Part shown: in pieces, positions 45,927 to 53,874 of the stretch
Layout: each line of letters begins with the position of its first letter
Numbering within the stretch: position 1 is the stretch's first letter
NCBI RefSeq assembly: GCF_000737785.1
Contig: NZ_JPRO01000003.1
Coordinates: forward strand, 62,001 to 126,000
Direction: 5' to 3'
Length of the DNA stretch: 64,000 nucleotides
Origin: Chryseobacterium luteum
GTDB lineage: Bacteria; Bacteroidota; Bacteroidia; Flavobacteriales; Weeksellaceae
Position numbers and translations under genes: made by a program
Notes under the pieces: model-generated
What the model saw: only the letters and a program-made list of their open reading frames with translations
Database searches by the model: none
Told to the model about the DNA's origin: nothing

Positions 45927-46122
45927 GTCCAGTTTTAATCATTACAAAACCACAGAACTGATAAAGTTCTCTGAAACTTCAGAGTTCCTTAAGACAGTTT
46001 TTCAATATACTTTAAATAACTAAAGTGTCAAAAAAACTTTTGTGCTTTTTGTGGTTGAAAAAATTGAATGTTCACTCATTCAAAAGCATTTCTATTTAAA
46101 AAATTCAACTTAAAAAATCAAC

Positions 46123-46950
46123 ATGAAAATTTATAAATTTTTATCACTATTCTTCATTGCCTTCAGCTTATTCACCTTATCATCATGCCAGAACAGCGAT
46201 GACGAAGATCCGCAGAATAGTACAACAGGAAATCTTCAGATAAAATTTGAGAACGGGTTCAATAACCTGGGGGATATTGTCTTAAACCAGACTGTACAGA
46301 CTTCTGCTGCCGGACAGAAACATAATTTCTCAGCTTTAAAATATGTCATCAGCAATATCACACTGATTGATGAAGGCGGAAATGAATTCAAATACAATGA
46401 AAACAATCCGGATAAAGGTGCTTTCATCATAGATCAGGCAGATGCAGTGGCAGGGGTTGTCCATATTGACCTTAATAATATTCCTGCAAATAACTATAAA
46501 AAAGTAAAATTCGGGCTTGGGATAAGTCAGAAGGCTTATTTTCTCGGACAGGACGGACAGGCAGAATTCTGGACAAAAGCCAAGCAGAAAGGGATGTCGT
46601 GGTCATGGGCTGCCGGCTATGTCTTTGTAAAACTGGAAGGCAAGTACGGAACAGCCACAGCAGATACAGAATTCATGAACCATACGGGAAACATGGGAAA
46701 TGTAACAGCCAATAATACACCGGATCTCTACCGGGAAATTACGTTGAATCTTCCTGTGACAGCCAGGGTAACGTCACAGATAAAGCCATCCATCCATATT
46801 CTTGCAGATTTTAATCAGTTTCTGAGCGGAAGCAAAACACTTTCCCTTACTACAGAAAACAATATGATGATGGGCTCAAGCCAGCATTTGGTAGATGTTA
46901 CCAATAACCTTGCAGCGATGTTTAAAGTAGACCACGTTCACAATGATTAG
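46123..46950 (+). CDS. MbnP-family copper-binding lipoprotein
   Basis: The 275-residue lipoprotein has a lipobox (TLSSCQNS) and the MbnP layout: NLQIKFENGFNNLGDIVLNQ at the start, FSALKYVISNITLIDEGG, VHIDLNNIP and the Trp motif MSWSWAAGYVFVKLEG (residues 158 on). In MbnP, a partner of MbnH, a Trp is oxidised to kynurenine and the protein binds copper; which Trp here is modified is unknown. It overlaps the MbnH-like gene by 8 bases. Confidence 0.85.
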   Translation: MKIYKFLSLFFIAFSLFTLSSCQNSDDEDPQNSTTGNLQIKFENGFNNLGDIVLNQTVQTSAAGQKHNFSALKYVISNITLIDEGGNEFKYNENNPDKGAFIIDQADAVAGVVHIDLNNIPANNYKKVKFGLGISQKAYFLGQDGQAEFWTKAKQKGMSWSWAAGYVFVKLEGKYGTATADTEFMNHTGNMGNVTANNTPDLYREITLNLPVTARVTSQIKPSIHILADFNQFLSGSKTLSLTTENNMMMGSSQHLVDVTNNLAAMFKVDHVHND

Positions 46951-47989
46951 GATCTTATTAAATGCAATACTGGCTGGCATTACTTTTCTGACTTGCTTAT
47001 CCTGTGCAGATGAGGTGATTCAGCCACTGGAAAAAGATGAAGCCTATTCGCTGCAGTTTCCTTCCTACTTTCCTGAAATGACCTTCGATGCATCCGGCAA
47101 TCCGGTTACCAAAAATGGAGTAGAGCTGGGGAGAAAATTATTTTACGAGGGAAGACTTTCAAGAAATAATACCATATCATGCGGTTTCTGTCATATCCAG
47201 GAAAATGCTTTTACACACCATGGGCATACCGTGAGCCACGGTGTTGATGACAGAATAGGTATCAGAAATGCACCACCGGTTCAAAATATGGCATTCCTGA
47301 AAAGATATATGTGGGACGGGGTGATCCATAATCTGAATGAACAGCCGATCAGTCCGATTACGGATGTGAATGAAATGGACAGCTCAATGCCTGAAGTGAT
47401 TTCCAAATTAAAAGACGATCAGAAGTATAAAAAGCTTTTCATGGCAGCTTATGGTGATGAACATATTACCGGTGACAGAATATTAAAAGCCCTGTCGCAG
47501 TTTATGGCAAGTATGATCTCTGCCGACTCGAAATACGACAGGGTAAAACAGGGTAAAGAAACCTTCACAGCAGAGCAATCCCAGGGAATGGCTCTTTTTA
47601 ACCAGAAATGTGCCTCCTGCCACAGCGGGGAATTATTTACCGATGAAAGCTTCAGAAATACGGGAATGTATTACAATATGCAGTTCAAAGATGCCGGACG
47701 TTATCGGGTCACCCTTGATCAGAACGACTGGATGAAATTCCGTGTACCCAGCCTGAGAAATGTAGAATATACTGCACCGTATATGCATGATGGAAGATTT
47801 TACACACTGGAAGCCGTTCTGGATTTCTATTCAGATCATGCAGAAGACAATCCCAATCTTGATCCGCAGCTGAAACAGAACGGACATATCGGAATTGCTT
47901 TGAATACACAGGAAAAACAGTTTATAATCGCTTTTTTAAAAACCTTATCTGATAAAGCATTTATTTCCAACCCAAAATTTGCAGAATGA
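46943..47989 (+). CDS. Di-heme cytochrome c peroxidase family protein (MbnH-like)
   Basis: The 348 residues include a lipobox-like LTCLSCADE, two heme c sites CGFCH (80-84) and CASCH (223-227), and the family pattern GRKLFYEGRLSRNNTISC then FRVPSLRNVEYTAPYMHDGR. These are the di-heme peroxidase/MauG features. The overlapping MbnP gene marks it as MbnH-like, which oxidises a Trp of MbnP with hydrogen peroxide. It acts in the periplasm. Overlaps both neighbours, so translation is coupled. Confidence 0.88.
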   Translation: MIRILLNAILAGITFLTCLSCADEVIQPLEKDEAYSLQFPSYFPEMTFDASGNPVTKNGVELGRKLFYEGRLSRNNTISCGFCHIQENAFTHHGHTVSHGVDDRIGIRNAPPVQNMAFLKRYMWDGVIHNLNEQPISPITDVNEMDSSMPEVISKLKDDQKYKKLFMAAYGDEHITGDRILKALSQFMASMISADSKYDRVKQGKETFTAEQSQGMALFNQKCASCHSGELFTDESFRNTGMYYNMQFKDAGRYRVTLDQNDWMKFRVPSLRNVEYTAPYMHDGRFYTLEAVLDFYSDHAEDNPNLDPQLKQNGHIGIALNTQEKQFIIAFLKTLSDKAFISNPKFAE

Positions 47990-48942
47990 GCATGACAAAC
48001 ATGAACAGAATAATTTTTGTACTCAGCCTGACATTATCAATGGTTTGTCAAGCTAAAACAATTAACGACAGTCTCTATATTGCATACCCTATGAATAGCA
48101 TTGTACCGGATGACTGCGATGCTTGCGGTTGCGCAGCGGGAAACGGATCTTCCGGTTTTGAGTCTTTGCTGAATCCGCAGTTTATCGGGATCAAATATTT
48201 TGCCCAGCATTATAAAGCCAAGGAAAACCTTTTTGTAAAAGACCTTACACAGGATCAGTATTTCAATACCCTGCAGGTTTGGGGAAAAATTCCTTTGACG
48301 GGAAAATTGAGTGTATATGCCAGCCTGCCATTTCATTTTCATGAAAAAAAAACAGTGCAGGGCGATATCAACATTAGTGGAATCGGGGATATGAACCTTA
48401 TGGGAATCTACCGGATCATCAACTCCAAAAATAATTTTCACCAGCTCAACGGAGGCGTGGGCGTTAAAATTCCTTTGGGAAAATTTGATGAAAAAGGAGC
48501 TTCCGGCGTCAATCCAAGTTTTCAGCTCGGAACAGGAAGCTGGGATTATCAGGCGGCTTTGAACTATAAGTTTCAAAAGAATAAACTGGCTGTGCTGGTC
48601 AATACAGATTACACCATAAAAACCGAAAACAAAAAGAATTACCGTTTCGGAAACCAGTGGAATTATGCAGCAACAGGTTTTTATCAGCTTGCAGGAAATG
48701 AAAAGACTATTTTTTCCGCTAAAGCAGGACTTCAGGGCGAAGTTTATGATAAAAACAAACAGTTTGATGAGGTATTGCCCAACACGGCGGGAAGTGCTTT
48801 ATATGGAAAGCTCGGTTTTGAAGCCTCCTATAAAAAATTCAGTCTGGGAGGTGAAGTCATGCTGCCTGCCTATTCCAATCTGGCGGGTGGTGATATTGAA
48901 GCGAAATCCAGGGTGAGCATTTTCATCAATTTTGGAATTTAA
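47986..48942 (+). CDS. Outer membrane beta-barrel protein with CDACGC motif, unknown function
   Basis: The 318 residues have a signal peptide (VLSLTLSMVCQA) and then DDCDACGCAAGNGSSGFESL (Cys44, 47, 49) before a beta-barrel-like sequence ending SRVSIFINFGI. The ATG overlaps the MbnH stop (ATGA). I recall such proteins next to MbnP/MbnH genes in Bacteroidota but know no function. The Cys triplet at the mature N-terminus may bind copper at the outer membrane. Start could be ATG 48004. Confidence 0.7.
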   Translation: MSMTNMNRIIFVLSLTLSMVCQAKTINDSLYIAYPMNSIVPDDCDACGCAAGNGSSGFESLLNPQFIGIKYFAQHYKAKENLFVKDLTQDQYFNTLQVWGKIPLTGKLSVYASLPFHFHEKKTVQGDINISGIGDMNLMGIYRIINSKNNFHQLNGGVGVKIPLGKFDEKGASGVNPSFQLGTGSWDYQAALNYKFQKNKLAVLVNTDYTIKTENKKNYRFGNQWNYAATGFYQLAGNEKTIFSAKAGLQGEVYDKNKQFDEVLPNTAGSALYGKLGFEASYKKFSLGGEVMLPAYSNLAGGDIEAKSRVSIFINFGI

Positions 48943-49011
48943 CGGAAACAGAATGGAAATTTTCGGTGTCCCGGACACTGACTTTTGTTTCTGATAATCA
49001 ATCCGCTTTAC

Positions 49012-49048
49012 AAACCTTATAGATTCTAAAAATCTATAAGGTTTTTTT
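49012..49048 (+). terminator. Intrinsic terminator after the MbnP/MbnH set
   Basis: AAACCTTATAGATT pairs with AATCTATAAGGTTT with a short loop and a T run, about 70 bases after the barrel gene. It resembles the hairpin at 43126-43157 (AAACCTTATAGGTTT), including the flanking T run. Confidence 0.85.
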
Positions 49049-49161
49049 ATGGGAAGCTTTATAAAGAGGTGAGAATTTTGAAAATTGAATTTTATTAAAC
49101 CGCTTTTATAGTGTTGGAAATTAATTTATTAAGTCTTTTATTACATCTGTCAATTATTTTC

Positions 49162-49169
49162 TATCTTTG
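49162..49169 (+). promoter_or_regulatory. Probable -7 element of the cobalamin operon
   Basis: TATCTTTG matches TAnnTTTG and lies about 10 bases before the first riboswitch helix. No exact TTG 19 bases upstream. Confidence 0.55.
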
Positions 49170-49175
49170 CCGCAA

Positions 49176-49345
49176 TCTGGTGCGCTGTAAAAAGCACTTA
49201 AAAGGGAACCCGGTGAAAATCCGGGACAGACCCGCTGCTGTAAGCTCCACATCAAAGTTTTTGAAGAGTATATCCACTGTTTTTTAATGGGAAGGATTTC
49301 AAAAACGGAGTAAGTCAGAAGACCTGCCAGAGGATGAACGTTTGA
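49176..49345 (+). ncRNA. Cobalamin riboswitch
   Basis: The order of conserved parts is that of the B12 riboswitch class: GGTGC near the start, GGGAA then CCCGGTGAAAATCCGGGAC (49204-49227), CAGACCCGCTGCTGTAAGC and, after a long arm (GTTTTTGAA with TTCAAAAAC), the B12 box AAGTCAGAAGACCTGCC ending near 49330. It precedes the TonB receptor by about 110 bases and should shut the operon when cobalamin is plentiful. The exact end and its expression platform are not clear from sequence alone. Confidence 0.92.
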
Positions 49346-49454
49346 TGCTTTCGTGGAATAAAGCTTAGGACAACAATGATTCTGTGCAGTAACAGCTGCG
49401 CTTTATCTTTGCTATCTTATATCCATTAGCGTCAATATTATTCTCAACGAGCTA

Positions 49455-51485
49455 ATGGTCAGAAAATTTACTGCTTCACAGTTTAAAAAAGGCGTTATCA
49501 CAGTATTTGTGACGGCATCCCAGCTTCTATTCTCACAATCCGGAGATACGATCAGGGAGAAAACCATTCTTCCTATCCGGCTTTACAAAAAAGATTTTAA
49601 AGAAATTCTGCCTGCACAGGTTCTTTCCGGTGAACAGCTTGAAAGACTGAACAGCCAGTCCGTAGCTGATGCCTTACGGTATTTTTCAGGAGTCCAGATC
49701 AAAGACTACGGAGGAATGGGTGGCCTGAAAACAGTAAATATCCGGAGTATGGGAAGCCAGCATGTGGGCGTTTTCTATGACGGGATCCAGCTGGGAAATG
49801 TCCAGAACGGGATTGTGGATCTGGGTAAATTCTCATTGGATGATATTGAATCCATTTCTTTGTACAATGGTCAGAAAAGTGAAATTTTCCAGCCAGCAAG
49901 GGATTTCGGATCTTCGGGATCCATTTATCTTCAGCCTAAAATACCTGTTTTTAAAGGAGATCAGAAAACCAATTTAACGGTTAAGTTAAAATTGGGCTCC
50001 ATCAGCTTATTTAATCCTTCTTTCCGTTTAGAGCAGAAACTTTCAGATAAAGTTTCTGCAAGTTTCAGTTCAGAATTTGTACAGAGCGACGGGCTGTATA
50101 AGTTTAAATATCAAAAGAAAAATTCCGACGGATCTGTTGCCAACGATACTATTGCAAGAAGATATGACTCCTACATCCGCGCGAAACGTTTTGAAACCAG
50201 TTTAAATGGAATCATCAATGACGGAAGCTGGAGTGTACGCGGTTACGGTTATATTTCCGATCGGGGAGTTCCCACAGCCATTGTTAATAATAATTTCAAG
50301 CCTAAAGGTCAGCAAATGCTGGATGAGAATTATTTTGTTCAGGCCAGTTTCAGAAAAAAGCTGTTTCCAAAATTTGAAACCCAGGTGAAAGCTAAATTGA
50401 CCTATGATTACACCAGATTCTTAGATACGGTAAATGTCGCAACAACAGTTCTGAGGATAGATAATTCTTATATCCAGAGGGAACTGTATTTTTCTACATC
50501 CAATATGTACTCCATCAATAAAGACTGGGATGTAAGTGCCAGTTTCGATTTTCAGTATAACAACCTGAATGCTGATCTCACCGATTTTTCTTATCCTACC
50601 CGCTATACCTCACTCGTTGCTTTTGCTACGACTTATCAGTGGAACCGGTTTCAATTTTTGGGAAGCCTTCTCGGAACTTTTGTACATGAAAATGTAAAAA
50701 TGAATGCGAAATCTCCCGACAAAACGGAATGGACACCTTCTGCTTTCTTAAGCTATCAGCCATTTGAATCAAAAGATTTTACAGTACGTGCTTTTTATAA
50801 AAGAATTTTCAGGATGCCCACTTTCAATGATCTGTATTACACAATGATCGGGAATGTGATGCTGAAACCTGAATATACGAACCAGTACGATGCAGGTTTT
50901 ACCTACCAGAAACTCTACGACCGTAAAGTTTTTAAAGGAATCTATGTGAAAGTGGATGCCTATTATAATGAGGTGGAGAACAAAATTGTGGCTGTTCCTA
51001 CCAATAATCTCTTCAGATGGATGATGACGAATTTGGGCGATGTGAAAATCATGGGCGCAGATGTGAATGTTCAGGCTGAATTTGATATCCGGAAAGTTAA
51101 ACTGAAACCTATGGTAAGCTATACCTATCAGCGTGCCGGGGACTATACCGATAAAAAAGAGGATTATTACGGCGATCAGATTCCTTATGTGCCGTGGCAT
51201 GCCATAACCTTTACCATGATGGCGGACTATAAAGACTGGAGTTTCAATTACAGCTTTATGTACACCGGAGAGCGTTATGATGCCCAGCTAAATAATATTA
51301 AAGCCAATTATCTTCAGCCCTGGTATACCCATGATCTGTCTATTCAGAAAAAATTCAACTGGCATTCTCATCAGCTCAAAGCCGGTTTTGAGGTCAATAA
51401 CGTGCTTAATCAATATTATGACGTGGTAAGGAATTATCCGATGCCCGGAAGAAATTTTAAACTTATTGTAAGCTTTACATTATGA
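49455..51485 (+). CDS. btuB: TonB-dependent receptor for cobalamin (BtuB-like)
   Basis: The 676-residue receptor has a signal peptide (VFVTASQLLFS-Q), a plug (PAQVLSGEQLERLNSQSVAD, then VNIRSMGSQHVGVFYDGIQL) and a 22-strand-type barrel to LIVSFTL. Its place right behind a cobalamin riboswitch points to vitamin B12 or related corrinoid uptake. The plug has no N-terminal extension of SusC type. It overlaps the next gene by ATGA. The symbol rests on context, not on proven substrate. Confidence 0.82.
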   Translation: MVRKFTASQFKKGVITVFVTASQLLFSQSGDTIREKTILPIRLYKKDFKEILPAQVLSGEQLERLNSQSVADALRYFSGVQIKDYGGMGGLKTVNIRSMGSQHVGVFYDGIQLGNVQNGIVDLGKFSLDDIESISLYNGQKSEIFQPARDFGSSGSIYLQPKIPVFKGDQKTNLTVKLKLGSISLFNPSFRLEQKLSDKVSASFSSEFVQSDGLYKFKYQKKNSDGSVANDTIARRYDSYIRAKRFETSLNGIINDGSWSVRGYGYISDRGVPTAIVNNNFKPKGQQMLDENYFVQASFRKKLFPKFETQVKAKLTYDYTRFLDTVNVATTVLRIDNSYIQRELYFSTSNMYSINKDWDVSASFDFQYNNLNADLTDFSYPTRYTSLVAFATTYQWNRFQFLGSLLGTFVHENVKMNAKSPDKTEWTPSAFLSYQPFESKDFTVRAFYKRIFRMPTFNDLYYTMIGNVMLKPEYTNQYDAGFTYQKLYDRKVFKGIYVKVDAYYNEVENKIVAVPTNNLFRWMMTNLGDVKIMGADVNVQAEFDIRKVKLKPMVSYTYQRAGDYTDKKEDYYGDQIPYVPWHAITFTMMADYKDWSFNYSFMYTGERYDAQLNNIKANYLQPWYTHDLSIQKKFNWHSHQLKAGFEVNNVLNQYYDVVRNYPMPGRNFKLIVSFTL

Positions 51486-52615
51486 AAAAACTAAACTTTT
51501 GCCTGCTGGCTTTCACTCTTTTCTTTCTGTTCTCGTGTAGAACGGATGACAATATAGTTCCTTCGGAGACAAAAGAGGTAAGTGCCGGAGAAGATCTGCC
51601 TATTAAAGGATTTTATCTTCTGAACGAAGGAAATATGGGGAGCAACAAATGTACGCTCGATTATTTCGATTATGCCACGGGAACCTATCACAAAAATATT
51701 TATGCAGAGATCAATCCCTCTGTGGTGAAAGAATTGGGGGATGTGGGAAACCATATCATGATCTACGGAAGCAAAATGTACGTAGTCGTCAATGTTTCCA
51801 ATAAAATTGAAGTACTGGAAGCTAAAACTGCCAAACGGATCAAAACGATACAGCTGCAAAATTGCCGCTATATGTCTTTTAAAGGAAATAAAGTCTATGC
51901 CAGCAGCTATGCAGGACCCGTTGAATTGAATCCGAACTCTCCACCGGGAAAAGTAGTGGAGATCGACACCACTTCACTTTCCATCGAAAGACAGGTTGTG
52001 GTAGGGTATCAGCCGGAGGAGATGGAGATTGTCGGAAATCAGCTTTTCGTAGCCAATTCCGGAGGCTATATGTTCCCGAATTACGATAAAACCGTGTCTG
52101 TTATTGATCTCAACAGCTTTATGCAAACTAAGAAAATTGATGTAGCGATCAACCTTCACCGTATCAAAAAAGACAATTACGGAGATTTATATGTGAGTTC
52201 CAGAGGAGATTATTACAATATTCCATCAAGCCTGTTCCTGGTGGATGCAGCTACCGGAACTGTGAAAAAAGATTTTCACGTCGCGGTCAGCGGAATGACG
52301 ATCGTGAATGACAAACTGTATTATTATGGCAACGAATTTAATTACAATACCCATACCTACGTCAAGACCTTTGGTATTATCGATGTAAAAACCGAGCAGG
52401 TTATTGCCAATAAAATAATTGATCAGCAGTATGTGGATGAGATTAAAGCTCCTTACGGAATTGCTGTAAATCCTTATACGGAAGACATCTATCTTACGGA
52501 TGCCAGAAACTATGTCACCACCGGATATGTATACTGCTTCGACAAGAGTGGAAAACTCAAATGGAAGACCGAAGGCGGAAATATCCCTGCTCATTTTGCT
52601 TTTTTATATAAATAA
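51482..52615 (+). CDS. YncE/BtuG-like beta-propeller lipoprotein, probable cobalamin-binding
   Basis: The 377-residue lipoprotein has a lipobox (LFFLFSCRTD) and repeated propeller blades: GFYLLNEGNMGSNKCTLDYF, IYGSKMYVVVNVSNKIEVLE, VGYQPEEMEIVGNQLFVANS and GIAVNPYTEDIYLTDARNY. In Bacteroides, BtuG is a surface propeller lipoprotein that binds B12 tightly and sits on BtuB. The same order (BtuB then propeller lipoprotein, under a B12 riboswitch) supports this role here. Sequence identity to BtuG was not measured. Confidence 0.75.
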   Translation: MKKLNFCLLAFTLFFLFSCRTDDNIVPSETKEVSAGEDLPIKGFYLLNEGNMGSNKCTLDYFDYATGTYHKNIYAEINPSVVKELGDVGNHIMIYGSKMYVVVNVSNKIEVLEAKTAKRIKTIQLQNCRYMSFKGNKVYASSYAGPVELNPNSPPGKVVEIDTTSLSIERQVVVGYQPEEMEIVGNQLFVANSGGYMFPNYDKTVSVIDLNSFMQTKKIDVAINLHRIKKDNYGDLYVSSRGDYYNIPSSLFLVDAATGTVKKDFHVAVSGMTIVNDKLYYYGNEFNYNTHTYVKTFGIIDVKTEQVIANKIIDQQYVDEIKAPYGIAVNPYTEDIYLTDARNYVTTGYVYCFDKSGKLKWKTEGGNIPAHFAFLYK

Positions 52616-52629
52616 TCAGATCAGAAAAA

Positions 52630-53838
52630 ATGGAAAGAAAAACGAAACATATTTTAAAAACGATACTTCTCTCTTCAGTACTGCTGGGAACGGCAGCCTG
52701 TAAAAGCGACGGTGAAGAAGCCGTGGAAGAAGTGACTTTTCCTGCAGAAGTCCTTAAAGAATCCTATACGATTGACCGCCTTAAGCTCCTTAATATAGAT
52801 CCGAAAATTGAAGGAAAACTGACGTGGAATATTGATGATTCTATTATTTCCGATCATCTGCAGCTGGATTTTGTAAGTTCTGTTGTAAAAACTTATCCTT
52901 TGACATTAAAAATGGAGGTTAAAGGAGCGGTTAAAATTTACAAGTCAACAATTATTGTTAATAAAGAACTCACGCCTTACAGCAAGTATATTTCGAATGT
53001 TTTTGACTTCCGTCCTGCTGTTGGCCAGTTTACGAATGAGGTCCCGGAATATGCAACCGGAAATAGTGAAGCAGATATGCTCCAGAGAGCAAAAGAATCA
53101 TTGATAGGGGGGAATTCTACAATGATCACACTTGGCGGCTTCGGTGGTTATGTTGCTTTCGGCTTCGATCATACGGTTCCTAATCTTGACGGAAGAGATT
53201 TCAAAATTCTTGGAAATGCATTCTGGGGAAATGATGCCAACACTACCAGGTCAGGATCCTGTGAACCCGGTATCATTATGGTGGGCTACGACAAAAACAA
53301 AAACGGTAAACCCGACGAAGACGAATGGTACGAGATAGCCGGGAGCGAATATTTTAAAAATTCAACAACTAAAAATTACAGCATAACCTACTTCAAACCC
53401 AATGAAAATAAGCCTCCCGTTCCCGGAAGTGAGTTTTGGCAGACTGATGTGGAGTACATCAAATGGCAGGATAATATGGGGAATTCAGGATTTAAAACTA
53501 AAAATACCTTCCATGCACAAAGCTATTATCCTTTATGGCTTACCAATGCTTCTTACAGCCTTACGGGAACCAGACTGAAGGATAATTTTTACGACCAGAG
53601 CGGAACGGGAGCTTATTGGGTGGGAACTTCTTATGATTACGGCTATGCAGACAATGCCCCGAATAACGATGAAGCGTCAAATATCGACATTTCATGGGCG
53701 GTGGACAAAAACGGGAACTATGTAAAACTTCCCGGTATTGATTTTATCAAGGTGTACACAGGAATCAATCAAGAAGCCGGCTGGCTCGGAGAAGTGTCTA
53801 CGGAAGTAGCAGGAGCCTATGATCTGCATCTCAAATAA
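52630..53838 (+). CDS. Cell-surface lipoprotein with PKD-like domain, cobalamin operon
   Basis: The 402 residues have a lipobox (LLGTAACKS), a PKD-like first part (about 30-115: LTWNIDDSIISDHLQLDFVS) and a larger second part (about 135-400) with GGFGGYVAFGFDHTVPN, GNAFWGNDANTTRSGSCEPG and VDKNGNYVKLPGIDFIKVYT. I know this second part from surface proteins in Bacteroidota polysaccharide or B12 loci; its role is not known. It begins 14 bases after the propeller gene. It could help capture corrinoid or corrinoid-protein complexes. Confidence 0.7.
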   Translation: MERKTKHILKTILLSSVLLGTAACKSDGEEAVEEVTFPAEVLKESYTIDRLKLLNIDPKIEGKLTWNIDDSIISDHLQLDFVSSVVKTYPLTLKMEVKGAVKIYKSTIIVNKELTPYSKYISNVFDFRPAVGQFTNEVPEYATGNSEADMLQRAKESLIGGNSTMITLGGFGGYVAFGFDHTVPNLDGRDFKILGNAFWGNDANTTRSGSCEPGIIMVGYDKNKNGKPDEDEWYEIAGSEYFKNSTTKNYSITYFKPNENKPPVPGSEFWQTDVEYIKWQDNMGNSGFKTKNTFHAQSYYPLWLTNASYSLTGTRLKDNFYDQSGTGAYWVGTSYDYGYADNAPNNDEASNIDISWAVDKNGNYVKLPGIDFIKVYTGINQEAGWLGEVSTEVAGAYDLHLK

Positions 53839-53874
53839 TTGTATAGACTATAACAAATAAATATAATTCAAAAA

